Positions 1-10,602 of a DNA stretch of 64,000 nt are shown piece by piece. The number at the start of each line of letters is the position of its first letter. The stretch's first letter is position 1. Source of the DNA: Porodaedalea pini (taxonomy: Eukaryota; Basidiomycota; Agaricomycetes; Hymenochaetales; Hymenochaetaceae); assembly GCA_002794775.1 (NCBI GenBank), contig NBAY01000009.1, positions 620,001 through 684,000 of the forward strand. Reading direction: 5' to 3'. The notes beneath the pieces were generated by a model, which was given only the letters and a program-made list of their open reading frames with translations, was not told where the DNA came from and did no database searches. Both the position numbers and the translations under genes were made by a program.

Positions 1-687
1 ATACATAAAATAGTCGTAAAGGAAGACTTACCATTAGTTTCCCAGCCCAAAGTCCCGCTAACTGGCCAGGCACGTATACACTTTTTCGGAATGGTAGGGC
101 TTGAGAGGAAGATGGGCTAACATCTTGGCACAGTGTGACGCGGAGCCAGTCAGAATCAAATAGGTCGCTCGCCGAGATGCCAATATCATGAACTCGTGCA
201 GCCTTGCCTTTCGAAAGCCGAGGTCGAGGCTTAACCCGTGTAGCCCTTGTCAATTCCTTCATGTCCTCTATTGTAGGGCCCGTTAGCCCCAGAGCGATTG
301 CAGTTTCCCTGTCTCGTGGGAGGGACAGTGAACAACCAACTGTAGTCCTTCTACACCGTTGGTCAAAGTCTAGCCTGACGGTTGTCACCAGAAAAGCGGC
401 AAAAATTGCTGGTGGCACGCAAACCGACAGAACCCGGTGGTAATGACTGATCCGCCCTGCGCTTGGTGCTGCGAGATGCACTGATTCCCGCGCACTCGCC
501 GAAAGAAGCGAAGGGTAGGACAGCGAGCTCATACTCACGAGATGGAAGTTCTCATGTCGAAAAGAAGCTTCGCACCCGTAAGAAGTCGCACGCTGAAAAA
601 CGTTCACGACGTTGATCCAGAACAGAAATATAAGTATGAGCGCTCCGACGGTGCACCGCAAATGGCAACTCACGCGATATCCTGCAA
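1..687. other. No confident gene at left edge
   Basis: No recognisable protein is readable on either strand. The minus strand between about 540 and 690 could hold a further exon of the F-box gene to its right, because that gene has no convincing end at 688, but I could not join the frames. Small open frames on the plus strand here look like chance. Confidence 0.4.
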
Positions 688-1458
688 TTACGAGCGGCTG
701 GAGAGCGGACAACAAGATATCCCTGTCGGCTGGGAGCTCTGCACGAAGTGAAGCTTAATCAATAGAGTAAGTTTAAACTCAGACCCATAGGTATCAAACA
801 AATAGGAGATCCGCAACGCACTCTCATTGCTCGTCAACCAAATAAGCCAGATCGTAAGCGACCAAACGGGTGTTTCATCCAGGTCTTTACGGGCTTGTAA
901 ATTGCGGAAAATCTTGAAGAGGCAGGTATGAAGGTCCACCCAGTCTAAGAGATGCCTCTCGTTATAACCATCGTTCTCGAGCATCATGAGAAACGCAGTC
1001 CAAAGGTCATCGAAAAGGGTGTCATCATCCAAACATCCCGCCTTTAGACGTTTCAACGCCTTGCAACGTTTCTTGAGCTCGGCTGCGAAGTGTACAGTTG
1101 TCAGACATTTGTTGCCGAGCCGTCTCTTGCTAGCAACAAGGTCGAATTTCAAGCCAAAGATCCGCGATAGCAAGGGGAAATTATCGTTGAGAGAAAGAGC
1201 GCGGGAGATCGACCGGCTCGTCAGAGTCAAAGGAAGGACTTGTGACGGTGGCCCAACTATAAAATTGTCATTAAGCGTGAAAAGAGCAATACGAGAAAGT
1301 AGCTCGGGAGCCAAAGTTTCGAGCGAACGGGGAGAGCTAGCGTAGCCATCGCCCATGCTGAGCAGAGATCGAGGTAGTTTCTTGACTGAGTCCCATACAG
1401 TGGAAAGCCTTATATGAGAGCTTGATGGGATGCTGTAATTGCGAAGGGGTATCCTCAT
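688..1458 (-). CDS. F-box domain protein (3' end uncertain)
   Basis: Likely substrate adaptor of an SCF ubiquitin ligase. After about 45 residues there is an F-box-like segment (LETLAPELLSRIALFTL), followed by a helical region with two rows of Lys/Arg (KKRCKALKRLK). A Trp-rich stretch (WSLTIWLIWLTSNES) matches the C-terminal half of the many F-box proteins of agaricomycetes. The start may be at 1458 or at the internal Met at 1356, which lies just before the F-box. The last 15 or so residues before the stop at 688 look like read-through of an intron, so the true 3' end probably lies further left. Substrate unknown. The family call rests on pattern recognition only. Confidence 0.6.
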   Translation of the reverse strand: MRIPLRNYSIPSSSHIRLSTVWDSVKKLPRSLLSMGDGYASSPRSLETLAPELLSRIALFTLNDNFIVGPPSQVLPLTLTSRSISRALSLNDNFPLLSRIFGLKFDLVASKRRLGNKCLTTVHFAAELKKRCKALKRLKAGCLDDDTLFDDLWTAFLMMLENDGYNERHLLDWVDLHTCLFKIFRNLQARKDLDETPVWSLTIWLIWLTSNESALRISYLFDTYGSEFKLTLLIKLHFVQSSQPTGISCCPLSSRS

Positions 1459-1859
1459 CTCGTGCGGAAACCGCCTTACACATTTGGATTTGCTGAGTGC
1501 ATCGCGCCGGAGAACCCTGTCATAAGTTCAAAATCAAAAGAGAGCGGCAACTGTGGTGCTGCAAAGCTGTCAATAGCTTCTTCTGATCGGCGATGGTGTC
1601 TGGTCACGCTGTAGCAGGAACACGTCTCTCCAATACATCACAAAATTGACTTTGCAGCGCCGAAGGAAAAACAGGGAGCCGAGATCGGAGAGGTTTTAAT
1701 CTTCGGGTGAGCCGCCGTCGTAGCGTTTCAAAATTCGCCAGTTACCCGGAAAATCATGTAAGCACACTGAATTCCAGCGCAGCGACTCAAAACACATCGC
1801 GTCAATGTTCTCCACCTACCTGTATAGTTTTACTCATCCTGTACAAAAAAAGCCTTTCG
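1459..1859. other. Intergenic, no gene seen
   Basis: About 400 bases between two minus-strand genes. It should hold the promoter of the F-box gene. I see no coding exon or RNA gene. Confidence 0.5.
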
Positions 1860-3603
1860 CTATGCATGATCGAAAAATGCTGCCTTAATTGTGAAAGAAG
1901 GTTCTGGAAACAGTTTTTTCGAGCTCAGCGCTCGGCGACCACATGTGTGTGTCCGCCGATGAATGACGGTGTATAAGAACTTGCAGCTGAATGGATCCAT
2001 GCCGCAGGGCTCTTCAGGGCCCTCGGATTGTGTTTCAAAGATCCCCGTCGACAAAGAATAATTTGTTCCGTGCGGAACCGGGTGAATAGCCGTGCCTCGA
2101 GTCCACAACGCAGAGGATGCGGAGAAATGGCTGATCGTGTCATTTCCGTTGTTGTTCTTCAGAAGCACCTTGGACACATGATAAGTAGAATTTGCGTGGC
2201 TATATTTCATTTCCATACTTAGCATAGACGTGCCCGCGGTTCTACTATCGTAAGCTGCGGTATGCTCGTGGAATTCGTCCGTTGTCTGAAGAGAAAAAAG
2301 AAGATCCAAATAATCAGTAGACGTAAAGTCGCGATATAGAACGACGGAGAGCTGAAGAAGATCGGGTTGCGTATCGGACTTCGGAGCGATCAAGAGAACA
2401 TTGGTTAATGCCTGTAAAGCAGGTAGCAGAACTGCCGGATCTACACACGTTAAACGCCCGACCACAACACCGATCATGCTCGTGTTCATCTTCAGAACGT
2501 TTGTGCGGTAAGAGACGGAGAACGGACCATATCATTTCCGAGCCCGCCACTCATAAAACGAGCCTCGCCAATCCGTCTCGCCGCTCTCAGTTTTGGAAAG
2601 CCTTTAACACTTTCGACGCCTTAACATAGACCGAGAATCACATCTTACCTGTCTTTCAGACATTTCTTCCTGATCGAATCATTCGAAGGATGTGCGAATA
2701 GTTATATCAGGAAATTAGGGTATAAGGAGACAGAGTGTCTCAAAGAACTCACCTTGCATTAGCACAAGTTTGCCTACATGTATTCGTCTGAGTCCAATAA
2801 AGGGATGCAGAGCTCCGTGCATGCAGCATCCTCCGAGCTCGGTCAAGGGAAGCCGACAGCCACCTACGTAACTCAGGGTCCGTTTTGGGATGCGCGCATA
2901 GATTGCCGTGTCATAAAGGTAAGTCACCACACTCAATGGAACTTTCCTTGAGAGCATGGCTCTGCATTCACATCAATGTCTTTAGTAGGATGGACCAAAG
3001 TCGCATATGCGTCGCGCGGATTCCATTCAAGCTCTATAGCCGTCGATTGTTACACGAGATAATCAAGGGGCTCTGAGATGCGGAAACGACGAGGTCGAGA
3101 GGTCTTGCATTGAGTCCGTGGATCTTTCAGCATAGACGCCTTGTAAAATAGGTCCGAGATCAGACGTCATGCTCCAGGCTGCCCATATCCTGGAGAACGG
3201 TGTCGACTTGACTAACGTATCGATGCCGTTGAGCTCAGACTCCGTCGCCGGAGAGATCGGACTGCGAGAACTAGAAGAACCAGGTTTGAAGATGGCAGGA
3301 ATTGCTACGGAACTCGCAATCACATAGTTGAAAACCGGATCTGCCGCTGTTGTCAGAGATAGTAAGCCCCAGGAATAAAGAGACACACATGACAAGCCAA
3401 AACCATCCGGTCCGGTTATCCTTCCTTTGAACAAAAAAGACCAGAACACAGCTGCCGGCATCGCAAAAAGGAATTCGATACGGGATCAATTGACCAATTG
3501 CTTGAGGATATTTGAATGACGAGAAATCAAGGATAAGTGAGAGGTGTACGAAATCAAGTACTACTGTAAGTAGCCAGCAGAACCCCTTGCAACCTGAAGT
3601 CAA
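1860..3603 (-). CDS. Unrecognised multi-exon gene, boundaries approximate
   Basis: I do not recognise this gene. The minus strand holds several open stretches with protein-like composition in different frames: about 3603-3340 (hydrophobic, WLLTVVLDFVHLSLILDF), 3360-3130 (Ser-rich, then STPFSRIWAAWSMTSDLGPI), 2957-2750 and 2489-1900. They probably are exons of one gene. A hydrophobic start and the segment MCVSLFLGL suggest a membrane protein. Exon joints were not resolved and the reading may combine two genes. No function is proposed. Confidence 0.3.
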
Positions 3604-4145
3604 ACTACAGTGTGCAAAAGGCGGCAGGCACGTGGTGCTTACATAACTTCATATTTCATGTTGGACGTTCGCCTCATGCGGCCAGTGCGCCCTCAGGCTC
3701 CTGCGTGTCGTGCACACGTATACATGTACCATAACTTCCTGTCTCCTCGCAAGCCTCGAGTCTGACGTTCTGTGAGGTCCTTTAGCTCTACTCGAATTGT
3801 ACAGCAGAAAGAGACTCCAGAGCTTCCTTGCCTTTCTTCTCGAAGAATCCCTTCCGTAACCTTCGTGCCGGACGCGCCAGGTATTTTACGTGGAAGGTCT
3901 CAAACGAAAACTTAATCGACATCAACAACCGCGAACGAACGAGATGCCTCTCGGGACTGTCCAAGTACGTTTAACTTTGTATTACTCTCGTCAAGTCGTT
4001 AATAGTTTGCACGAATAAGTTAAACGCTCGAAATCATAACAATGGTGGAGGGAATTCATCAAGGGTTTCCAGTAGCGAAGAGTATGTTCAAGCGCTCATG
4101 TAACTATTGCATGAGCTTGACGTGTTCTGTGTAATTTCGAGCAGG
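3604..4145. other. Divergent promoter region and possible 5' exon
   Basis: Shared upstream region of the unrecognised minus-strand gene and the Ser-rich gene at 4146. A possible first exon starts at 3943 (ATG, MPLGTVQ, then a GTACGT donor), but its phase does not match the acceptor before 4145, so it is not included in the gene. Confidence 0.35.
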
Positions 4146-5651
4146 ATGGTTTCAACACTTCGGCATCGCCGGGAATTGCGATATTCTCGAGACCAGGAAG
4201 CACTGTCTACTAGTCTTTCATGTTGTACCGCAGAACCCAGCCTGAAGCAGCTGCAAATTGTGGCGTTGGAGCGGGTTAAGAAGGAGCTGGAAGCCAGGAG
4301 TGTAGAACACCAACAGCGAATTCATCTACTTCGTGACCGGCTCGCGAGCCAGAATGCACCGGGTGATCAGTCTCGCGATTTTTTTCTGCGTCAGAGACTG
4401 CTGGAGGAGCACAGACTAGCAGCGGCGCGCAAAGAAGAAACGGTTGTGACCGAGCAGCTCGCCCAATTAAGATGGGAACGGTGTTCTCCGACTATGGGGC
4501 CCGCGGACTGCAGTGGACTCTATTCTGAACGAGCTTTACGAACGAATGCAAACCTTTCTCTTTTTCTCGAGAAATCGGCAACCAAACGTCCTCTACCGAC
4601 GCTCTCACGCCCGCTTTCGGCAGATTCTTTGCAAAAAAGCAACGTCTCGCGAGTCCGCAACTCGGCCTCGTGTGCCTTTCGGGGCCAACATAATAGATCC
4701 CACATGCGCTCGCGGTCTTTAATCGAGGATTCCCAAGTGGATAAGCTTCATGTTGAGGAAGCCCAGCAGACGGAGCTATCCTCACCATCTTCATGCCTGA
4801 AGGCGGCGCTTCCTTCGGAGCGGCACTTTCCCTACGTTGATCTAATTGTACCAGCTGTCGATGAATTCAACAATTCATTCTCTTCGAGAGTGATTGCTCC
4901 TCCCCACCCTCGCTCCAAACGGGTTTCATCGCTACGCAGTTTGCGCACCTCGACTAGAGAACGACGCAGCCTGTTCTTCAACGATTCGACGAAGCTTCCA
5001 GCGGGTAATTCAGAGTACGGAAATGTGACAATCATTCCACATACGAAGCCGCGTTCCAAATCTGATTTATTAGAGAACCTGCCAGGCGTGCCGTTACCGA
5101 CGTACGTGCAGAATCTGATGGATGACTTTGAACAGACCTCCCAACCTCCGCTTGCGCTCGGTCTCTCGGAACATCGAATTCCAGAGACACCGGCTCTCCG
5201 AAAGCCAATGCCTCTTTCCCCCGTCCTCGAACAACCCTCGACTCCTCTTTCTTCCATCAAGGGACAACCTTCGTCAAATTTGACTGGACGTAAACCGACT
5301 CGGAAGCAGCGGTCGATATTTACTCTGCGGCTTCCCTTGCGGCCTTCTGTGCCCGACTCGGCGTCCCGCTCGACATTGGCTGCTTCCTCCTCAACATCAG
5401 AGGTTGAATCGGCGGATGGACACCCTTTACCTGCGCGACTCGCGGAACCAAGCATTCCGTTGCGGCCGAAGGGCTTACCCTCGACGCGTAATTATGATCT
5501 ATCAATACTGGACAGAGCTCCCGACGATGTTCCAGAGTCGCCTATTTATTATCAACCTTCGTCCCCGATTCCAGTGAAGAGCAGAACTTCTCGTTCATTT
5601 GCTGTTCTTCGAGATGTCAAGAGCAAATTGGTCCAGCTAGGACGTCGTTGA
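4146..5651 (+). CDS. Ser-rich hypothetical protein with N-terminal coiled coil
   Basis: Function unknown. One long uninterrupted frame of about 500 residues. Residues 30-110 are charged and helical (QLQIVALERVKKELEARS, then repeated Leu/Glu/Arg), which suggests a coiled coil. The remainder is Ser/Pro/Arg-rich and probably disordered, with basic clusters such as RKPTRKQRSIF and many SP/TP sites. The first ATG in frame is 4146. A CAG acceptor lies directly before it, so a short 5' exon is likely and the N-terminus may be incomplete. The C-terminus ends with a basic segment (RDVKSKLVQLGRR). The length of the clean frame makes this a real gene; cytoskeletal or signalling scaffolds look similar, but nothing identifies it. 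Confidence 0.7.
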   Translation: MVSTLRHRRELRYSRDQEALSTSLSCCTAEPSLKQLQIVALERVKKELEARSVEHQQRIHLLRDRLASQNAPGDQSRDFFLRQRLLEEHRLAAARKEETVVTEQLAQLRWERCSPTMGPADCSGLYSERALRTNANLSLFLEKSATKRPLPTLSRPLSADSLQKSNVSRVRNSASCAFRGQHNRSHMRSRSLIEDSQVDKLHVEEAQQTELSSPSSCLKAALPSERHFPYVDLIVPAVDEFNNSFSSRVIAPPHPRSKRVSSLRSLRTSTRERRSLFFNDSTKLPAGNSEYGNVTIIPHTKPRSKSDLLENLPGVPLPTYVQNLMDDFEQTSQPPLALGLSEHRIPETPALRKPMPLSPVLEQPSTPLSSIKGQPSSNLTGRKPTRKQRSIFTLRLPLRPSVPDSASRSTLAASSSTSEVESADGHPLPARLAEPSIPLRPKGLPSTRNYDLSILDRAPDDVPESPIYYQPSSPIPVKSRTSRSFAVLRDVKSKLVQLGRR

Positions 5652-6259
5652 CAATATTAATGCTTGCACATCCCCTTCTTGCGACGATTTCTTGACGACC
5701 GCGTATCTATCGCTTATATCCTTACAGCATGTGTACTCAATCTAAACAGACTTTCTTATTTCATATATTTCACTACCACGTATTTAACTTTGTATTCTCT
5801 GATATCCCCCCTTGCTGTCTGCTATGCCCTTCATACACAGTGCTTTATCCTTTCATTATCGCATACTCGCTATCTTGTGTATAAATTCTTGTACTTTCCT
5901 CGCGTCAGTTGGCACCCCATGGGATGTTCATTGCAATATGCCGGCCTCTCGTCGTCTAGAAGGCAGTAAACCGTGCTAAGTTGAAACTACGCGACTGGTA
6001 GTCTCGTAAATTGTAGATCTGGACCAGTACTGTAGACTGGAACCAGGAATTTGGCGCTGATGCGCCGCTGTCTAATCTTTCGCGTCGCGCTTTTGATGAT
6101 GACGCATCGCGAAACATCCTATTTAGTATTTGACTTGCTTGCAACCACATCCTCGAATATCATGTCTCAGGCTCTTTCACTTGATTCTAAGCTGACCGTG
6201 AGCAGTGATGTACCAAACAATTAATCAGACGATAATTCTGATTAAGATTTATAATCATC
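5652..6259. other. Intergenic, 3' UTR plus promoter
   Basis: About 600 AT-rich bases between two plus-strand genes. It should hold the terminator of the Ser-rich gene and the promoter of the reductase. I see no gene in it. Confidence 0.5.
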
Positions 6260-7481
6260 ATGACAGCTTCGCGATGGAAACACTATTCCCCTCCTCGGAT
6301 TTGGTTTGAGAAACGCCCCGAGGCTGCACACCAAGCTGATCATGCTGATTTAGGCACATACGGCGTTGAAGGGGACGAAACGTACAATACTGTACTTTGG
6401 GCCTTAGAAGTATGCCTACGCTCTTTCTTTGTTACCGAGGAATCGCATTGTCTGACGGCGCATGTAAAGACTGGATATCGTCATATCGTGGGTCACCGCC
6501 ATTCCCCAAAGCCCATCGACTGCTCATAATCTGAGTGTAGGACTCTGCGGCTTGGTACAACAATGAAAGAGAGGTCGGGAAAGCGATCCTCGATTTCTGC
6601 GGGAAGAACAATGTTTCCCGTTCATACATCTTTTACACGACTAAACTGCGATCAAACGATGGATACACGGCAACAAAGGAGGCCATACAAAAGTCCTTGG
6701 ATGAATGCGGACTAGCGTACATAGACTTGTATCTCGTACACGGTCCCCTCGGAGGCCGTCAGGCACGTATGGATAGCTGGAGAGCCATCCTGGAGGCAAA
6801 GGCGGAAGGGAAGTTTCGGAGCGTGGGCGTCAGTAACTATGGTATAAGGCACCTTCAAGAGATGATAGATGCGAACGTCGAGCTTCCCGCTGTCAACCAG
6901 GTATCTATTTACTGATAACCTAAAAAGTCCGTTCGCGAGCATTTGAACTCACACGGAACATAAAAAAACGCAGATCGATCTTCATCCATTCATGACGCGA
7001 ACGGCATTAGTCGACTTCTGTCGGCGTAACAATATAGCGCTAGAGGTATCAGGCTTCTTATGTGGATTAAACTCGTCATAATGATGTTTTTTTTGACAGG
7101 CATGGGGACCACTTGTCCGTGGATATAGGTTCAAGCACCCTGTTCTGGTCAAGCTTGCGAGAAAGTATGGAAAGGAAGCTGCTCAAGTCCTCATTCGCTA
7201 CTCGCTTCAAAAGGTACGGTAGAATATATGTATAATGTGAAAAGCACATCTTAATCGCAGGTCTCTAAAGAACTTCATACCGCTCCCGAAATCTGTCTCA
7301 AAGGATCGTATTGCTTCCAATGCGATGGTTTATGATTTCGAGCTTACTTCAGGTGAAATGAAGGAACTGGATGGTCTTGACGAACGTACGCTTCGCGCCT
7401 GCTTTCTCGTGTGCTACACTGATCTTAACCTGATTTATCCTAGACCTTATCACAGACTGGGATCCGAGCGATTGTCCATAA
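6260..7481 (+). CDS. Aldo/keto reductase
   Basis: NAD(P)H-dependent reductase of the AKR superfamily, cytosolic, substrate unknown. After splicing, the order is LGTYGVEGDETYNTVLWAL, TGYRHIDSAAWYNNEREVG, YTTKL, LYLVHGPLG, VGVSNYG and LPKSVSKDRIASN. The usual catalytic tetrad is visible: Asp in DSA, Tyr in AWYNN, Lys in TTKL and His in LVHG. At least five introns are supported by frame: about 6410-6471, 6491-6540, 6901-6972, 7047-7099 and 7386-7443, with a further one near 7213. The last exon ends in DWDPSDCP with the stop at 7479-7481. The N-terminus (MTASRWKHYSPPRIWF) is less certain: the family usually goes straight from a Pro-Arg-Ile-Gly-like start into LGTY, so a small intron around 6303-6352 is possible. 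Members of this size act on carbonyls, sugars or D-xylose-like substrates. Confidence 0.88.
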
Positions 7482-8881
7482 ACGTTGCTAATCTAGAAGA
7501 GCACGAGATAGAGCACGAGACCAACCACTAGTAAAGTTAGACAGTGTATATTGTATGCGAACTCGAGGCAAACTATTTATTGTGCTTGAAGGTGTGCAAT
7601 CGGTCACGACACACTTTCAAGGAGGTTCTGCTTGATGTCGGCCGGTCCCGGAAACTACCTCATTATTTCTCACTGGACTCTCTATACGTCATCGCGAAAT
7701 TACGGAAGTCAACGTTCAAGCGGCTGCGGATGTTTCGGATGCTCAAAGCCATGACTAACGAGGTACTTTGTATGCCTTATTATGGTACACAACAAAGATG
7801 TCTTTATCACTCCTGTTGAGTATATAACTAAAATCTCTCCTGAAAAATCTGTTTACAGCACATGCCCTACGTATGTTGATCGGATATGATTCTCTTTTTT
7901 CTTTCGAAAGGGAAAGCAGGCCGGAGAGCAGGACCGAAGTCCATTTAGAATCCCTTTAAGATCCTTTGTGCTTCGATTCTTTCAATTAATCAGGACTCGG
8001 AGCTCATCTGCAAATTCTTCCAGTATGATCTCAGCACTCACGAGTGTGACCATGTGCAATCCGACGACCTCACAGAGTGTCCCGTTGCCTGAAGCAGACG
8101 GCCAGTTAATCGTACCCAACTAAATGGTAAACAGTATCCCCAAACTTGAGAGCATGCTTTGAAAGGGTCTACATTCAGCGCAGACGAGTTGGTGATAAAC
8201 TTTATTCACTATTTTTGTCCACTACAGTTACCGTGAACCAAGTAAGCTTCCACGCCATATACTGCAAATACGTAAGTGTACTACCCCAACCGTAACGCGA
8301 ACGCTCGAGCGGTTGGGTTTCTTGGCGTGACACATCATGCGAGAGTGGGGTTTGCCTATATAGCTGGCGCTACGCATACATATATATAATCCCAAAAGAA
8401 AATCAAGAAATGCGTAAATCTATGCAGCACTACCAAGACATTTTCCCCTCAACGCTCTCCGTTGTCATCATAAGCAAGTACTTCCTCCGTGAACCATAAT
8501 TCTCTGTTATTAAAGCAAAATTTCAACAACAAACACTGCGACTTGTAGGCTTGAAAGTATATTGAAGTATATACCCGGGACGAAGGTGGCTATATGCATG
8601 TGGTCTAGTTGCCAAAACATCACGTGTACTCGGCCCTGTTTCTCAACTTGAGACCGTAGCGCTGTCTGTCCGGCTGGGGCAGTACACTTACTTACAGTAT
8701 GCAAAGGAATGAATATTAATGGCTTGCTTGCAAACACAAGCAAAACAACGCGTCTTGCTGGTATCACATGATACATTGACAGGTCACGTGATGTGATTTG
8801 GGCACGTCCTCTGGTTGGCCACTATACGTCCCCCTCTCCCAGCGACGACTTTTGTAACCTCACTGATAGCCAGCAGCAATC
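7482..8881. other. 1.4 kb intergenic with a weak exon-like patch
   Basis: Mostly AT-rich and without a recognisable gene. On the minus strand about 7985-8120 a 45-codon open stretch follows a good acceptor (LGTINWPSASGNGTLCEVV) and ends with a stop. A mini-exon may lie at 8228-8260. This could be a small gene or a decayed one, but I could not assemble a product. The last 100 bases are the promoter of the RAD51D-like gene. Confidence 0.35.
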
Positions 8882-10407
8882 ATGCGTTTGCGAACTTTGC
8901 TTGCGGATCAGCCAAAACGGATCCTTGACGCTTTGGAAAGCTGCAACATCAAAACAGATGAAGATTTTCTCTTCTCCGCGTCCATGCTCCCAGAATTATA
9001 CCAGCGGTTGCCTCCGGATTCTATCACGTTCTCTGATCTTGAACAGGTTCGAGAGACTGTAATTAACTCTATCTCGGCAGTCGGGATGACAGGAATAGAT
9101 ATCCTCGAAGACTCTCCGGCTAGCGAGGATGCACAGTCAAAATGGGGGACTAGCTGTCCTGAGTTAAACTCAATGCTGGAAATGATACAACCTGGCGTTA
9201 TTGAAGTTGCCGGGTGCAATGGCTCTGGAAAAACAGTATCCCGCTATCTTTTCTTCCTCGATATTCATACCATTAAAGTTGTTTCTTAATTTCAGGCGCT
9301 CATTCTAAACATAGTCCTTGATTGCCTTGCGAGCTCACAAAATAACGTTGTATATTGGATTGACACAATCGGAGATTTCTCTGCGGAAAGAGCATCAAGT
9401 ATTCTGGCTTCTGCTTCTTGGGCGCAACATGCGCGTTCTACTCCTGAAAGTTTACCTCTTCGCTATTCTCTCCGACTCCGATTTTGACAAGGAAACTTTC
9501 CGAATAGATCACCATCTCTTCCGCTCTCGACCGATTACATGTGTCTCTCGCGTTTACCGCAGAAGTAGCCCACGCTATTTTAGACTCGATCCGTTCGCAG
9601 GCGTCGGTGAGTAGACGCTACTAATTCCCGCCGTTCGACTCACGAACGAGTTTTGGTATCTGGTACGAAAGTCACCTGCTAGTAAAGGACGGCCATCTCA
9701 CGTCCGTCTCATCGTCATCGACCCCATAACGCCCCTCTTTGCTCCACTTATAACCTCCGGGTCATCTGAAGGTGAAGCAGAAAGCCCGCTTCTCTCCGCG
9801 CCCATCGCTGATATGCTTGCTGTATTCCTTGTTCAGGCCATGCCATGATGTCGGCTTTTATGAGGGACCTGCAGGATCTGACCATCTTATATGGAGCCAT
9901 CGCCTTGGTACGGGACGCGGGCTAATGGTTTATTGTAGTTATGTTGATTCATTTGCTCGATGCGCCAAATATCTAGGTCGCAAATAATGCGTTCGCCGTG
10001 CTACCCGTCAACCCCGCGTCCTCCTTTGCGGCTACCAAGCTGAAACCGGCTCTAGGGTTGACGATGTCCTTCCTCACGGAAACAACACTTTGGCTAAGTC
10101 CTGCACGAAGCATGCCCGCGGGCGTTTCGCAAGGCGGCGAGGTCAATGCTGCACAGTCATCTGCTTCGGCCCCTACCACTGTACAAGTGCACGCCCGCGC
10201 CAAAGAAATTTTAGGAAATGTATATAATGCAGAGGTTCTGCGGTCGAGATCTTATGTGAGTATCTCCGAGATAAGTACCTAGAGGACTGATTATGTGTTT
10301 TGTATCTGACCTTGCAATCTCCCCCTCCGCAGGCCGGTCCTATGAGGTGGTATTTCATAGTAGACGACAATGGTGTTCTCCATGAATTTCTTCCCGTGCC
10401 TTCTTGA
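8882..10407 (+). CDS. RAD51D: RAD51-family recombinase, RAD51D-like (frame break inside)
   Basis: A RAD51 paralogue expected to act with BRCA2 and other paralogues in homologous recombination in the nucleus. Exon 1 carries a helical N-terminal domain and the Walker A motif GCNGSGKT. After the intron, ALILNIVLDCLASS and WIDTIGDFSAERA follow. Walker B is in RLIVIDPITPLF (about 9700). The C-terminal part has VANNAF, then LKPALGLTMSFLTETT, which matches the RAD51D pattern of KPALGRSWSFVPSTR better than XRCC2 or RAD51C. It ends in VDDNGVLHEFLPVPS. Clear introns are 9235-9296, about 9610-9690, 9769-9834, 9906-9979 and 10256-10331. Between about 9480 and 9530 no GT-AG intron joins the frames: one frame stops at 9486 and the next has a stop just before ITISSALDRLHV. 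Two indels or a decayed gene would explain it. Confidence 0.8.
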
Positions 10408-10602
10408 CACGTACAGATAGGGTTTTGCGGATCTCAGACGGCATGGCACCACCGGAATTTCACTGAAGAGCGGAATATATTGCCTCAAGAATCAAAACGT
10501 TATTACACATATAGAACACCACTTATCCCCACATAGCGACCTTCTACTTCTAAAGGTCCCCGAACCTAATTACCCGCAAGGAAAAAAGCAAGCAAATCAG
10601 TA

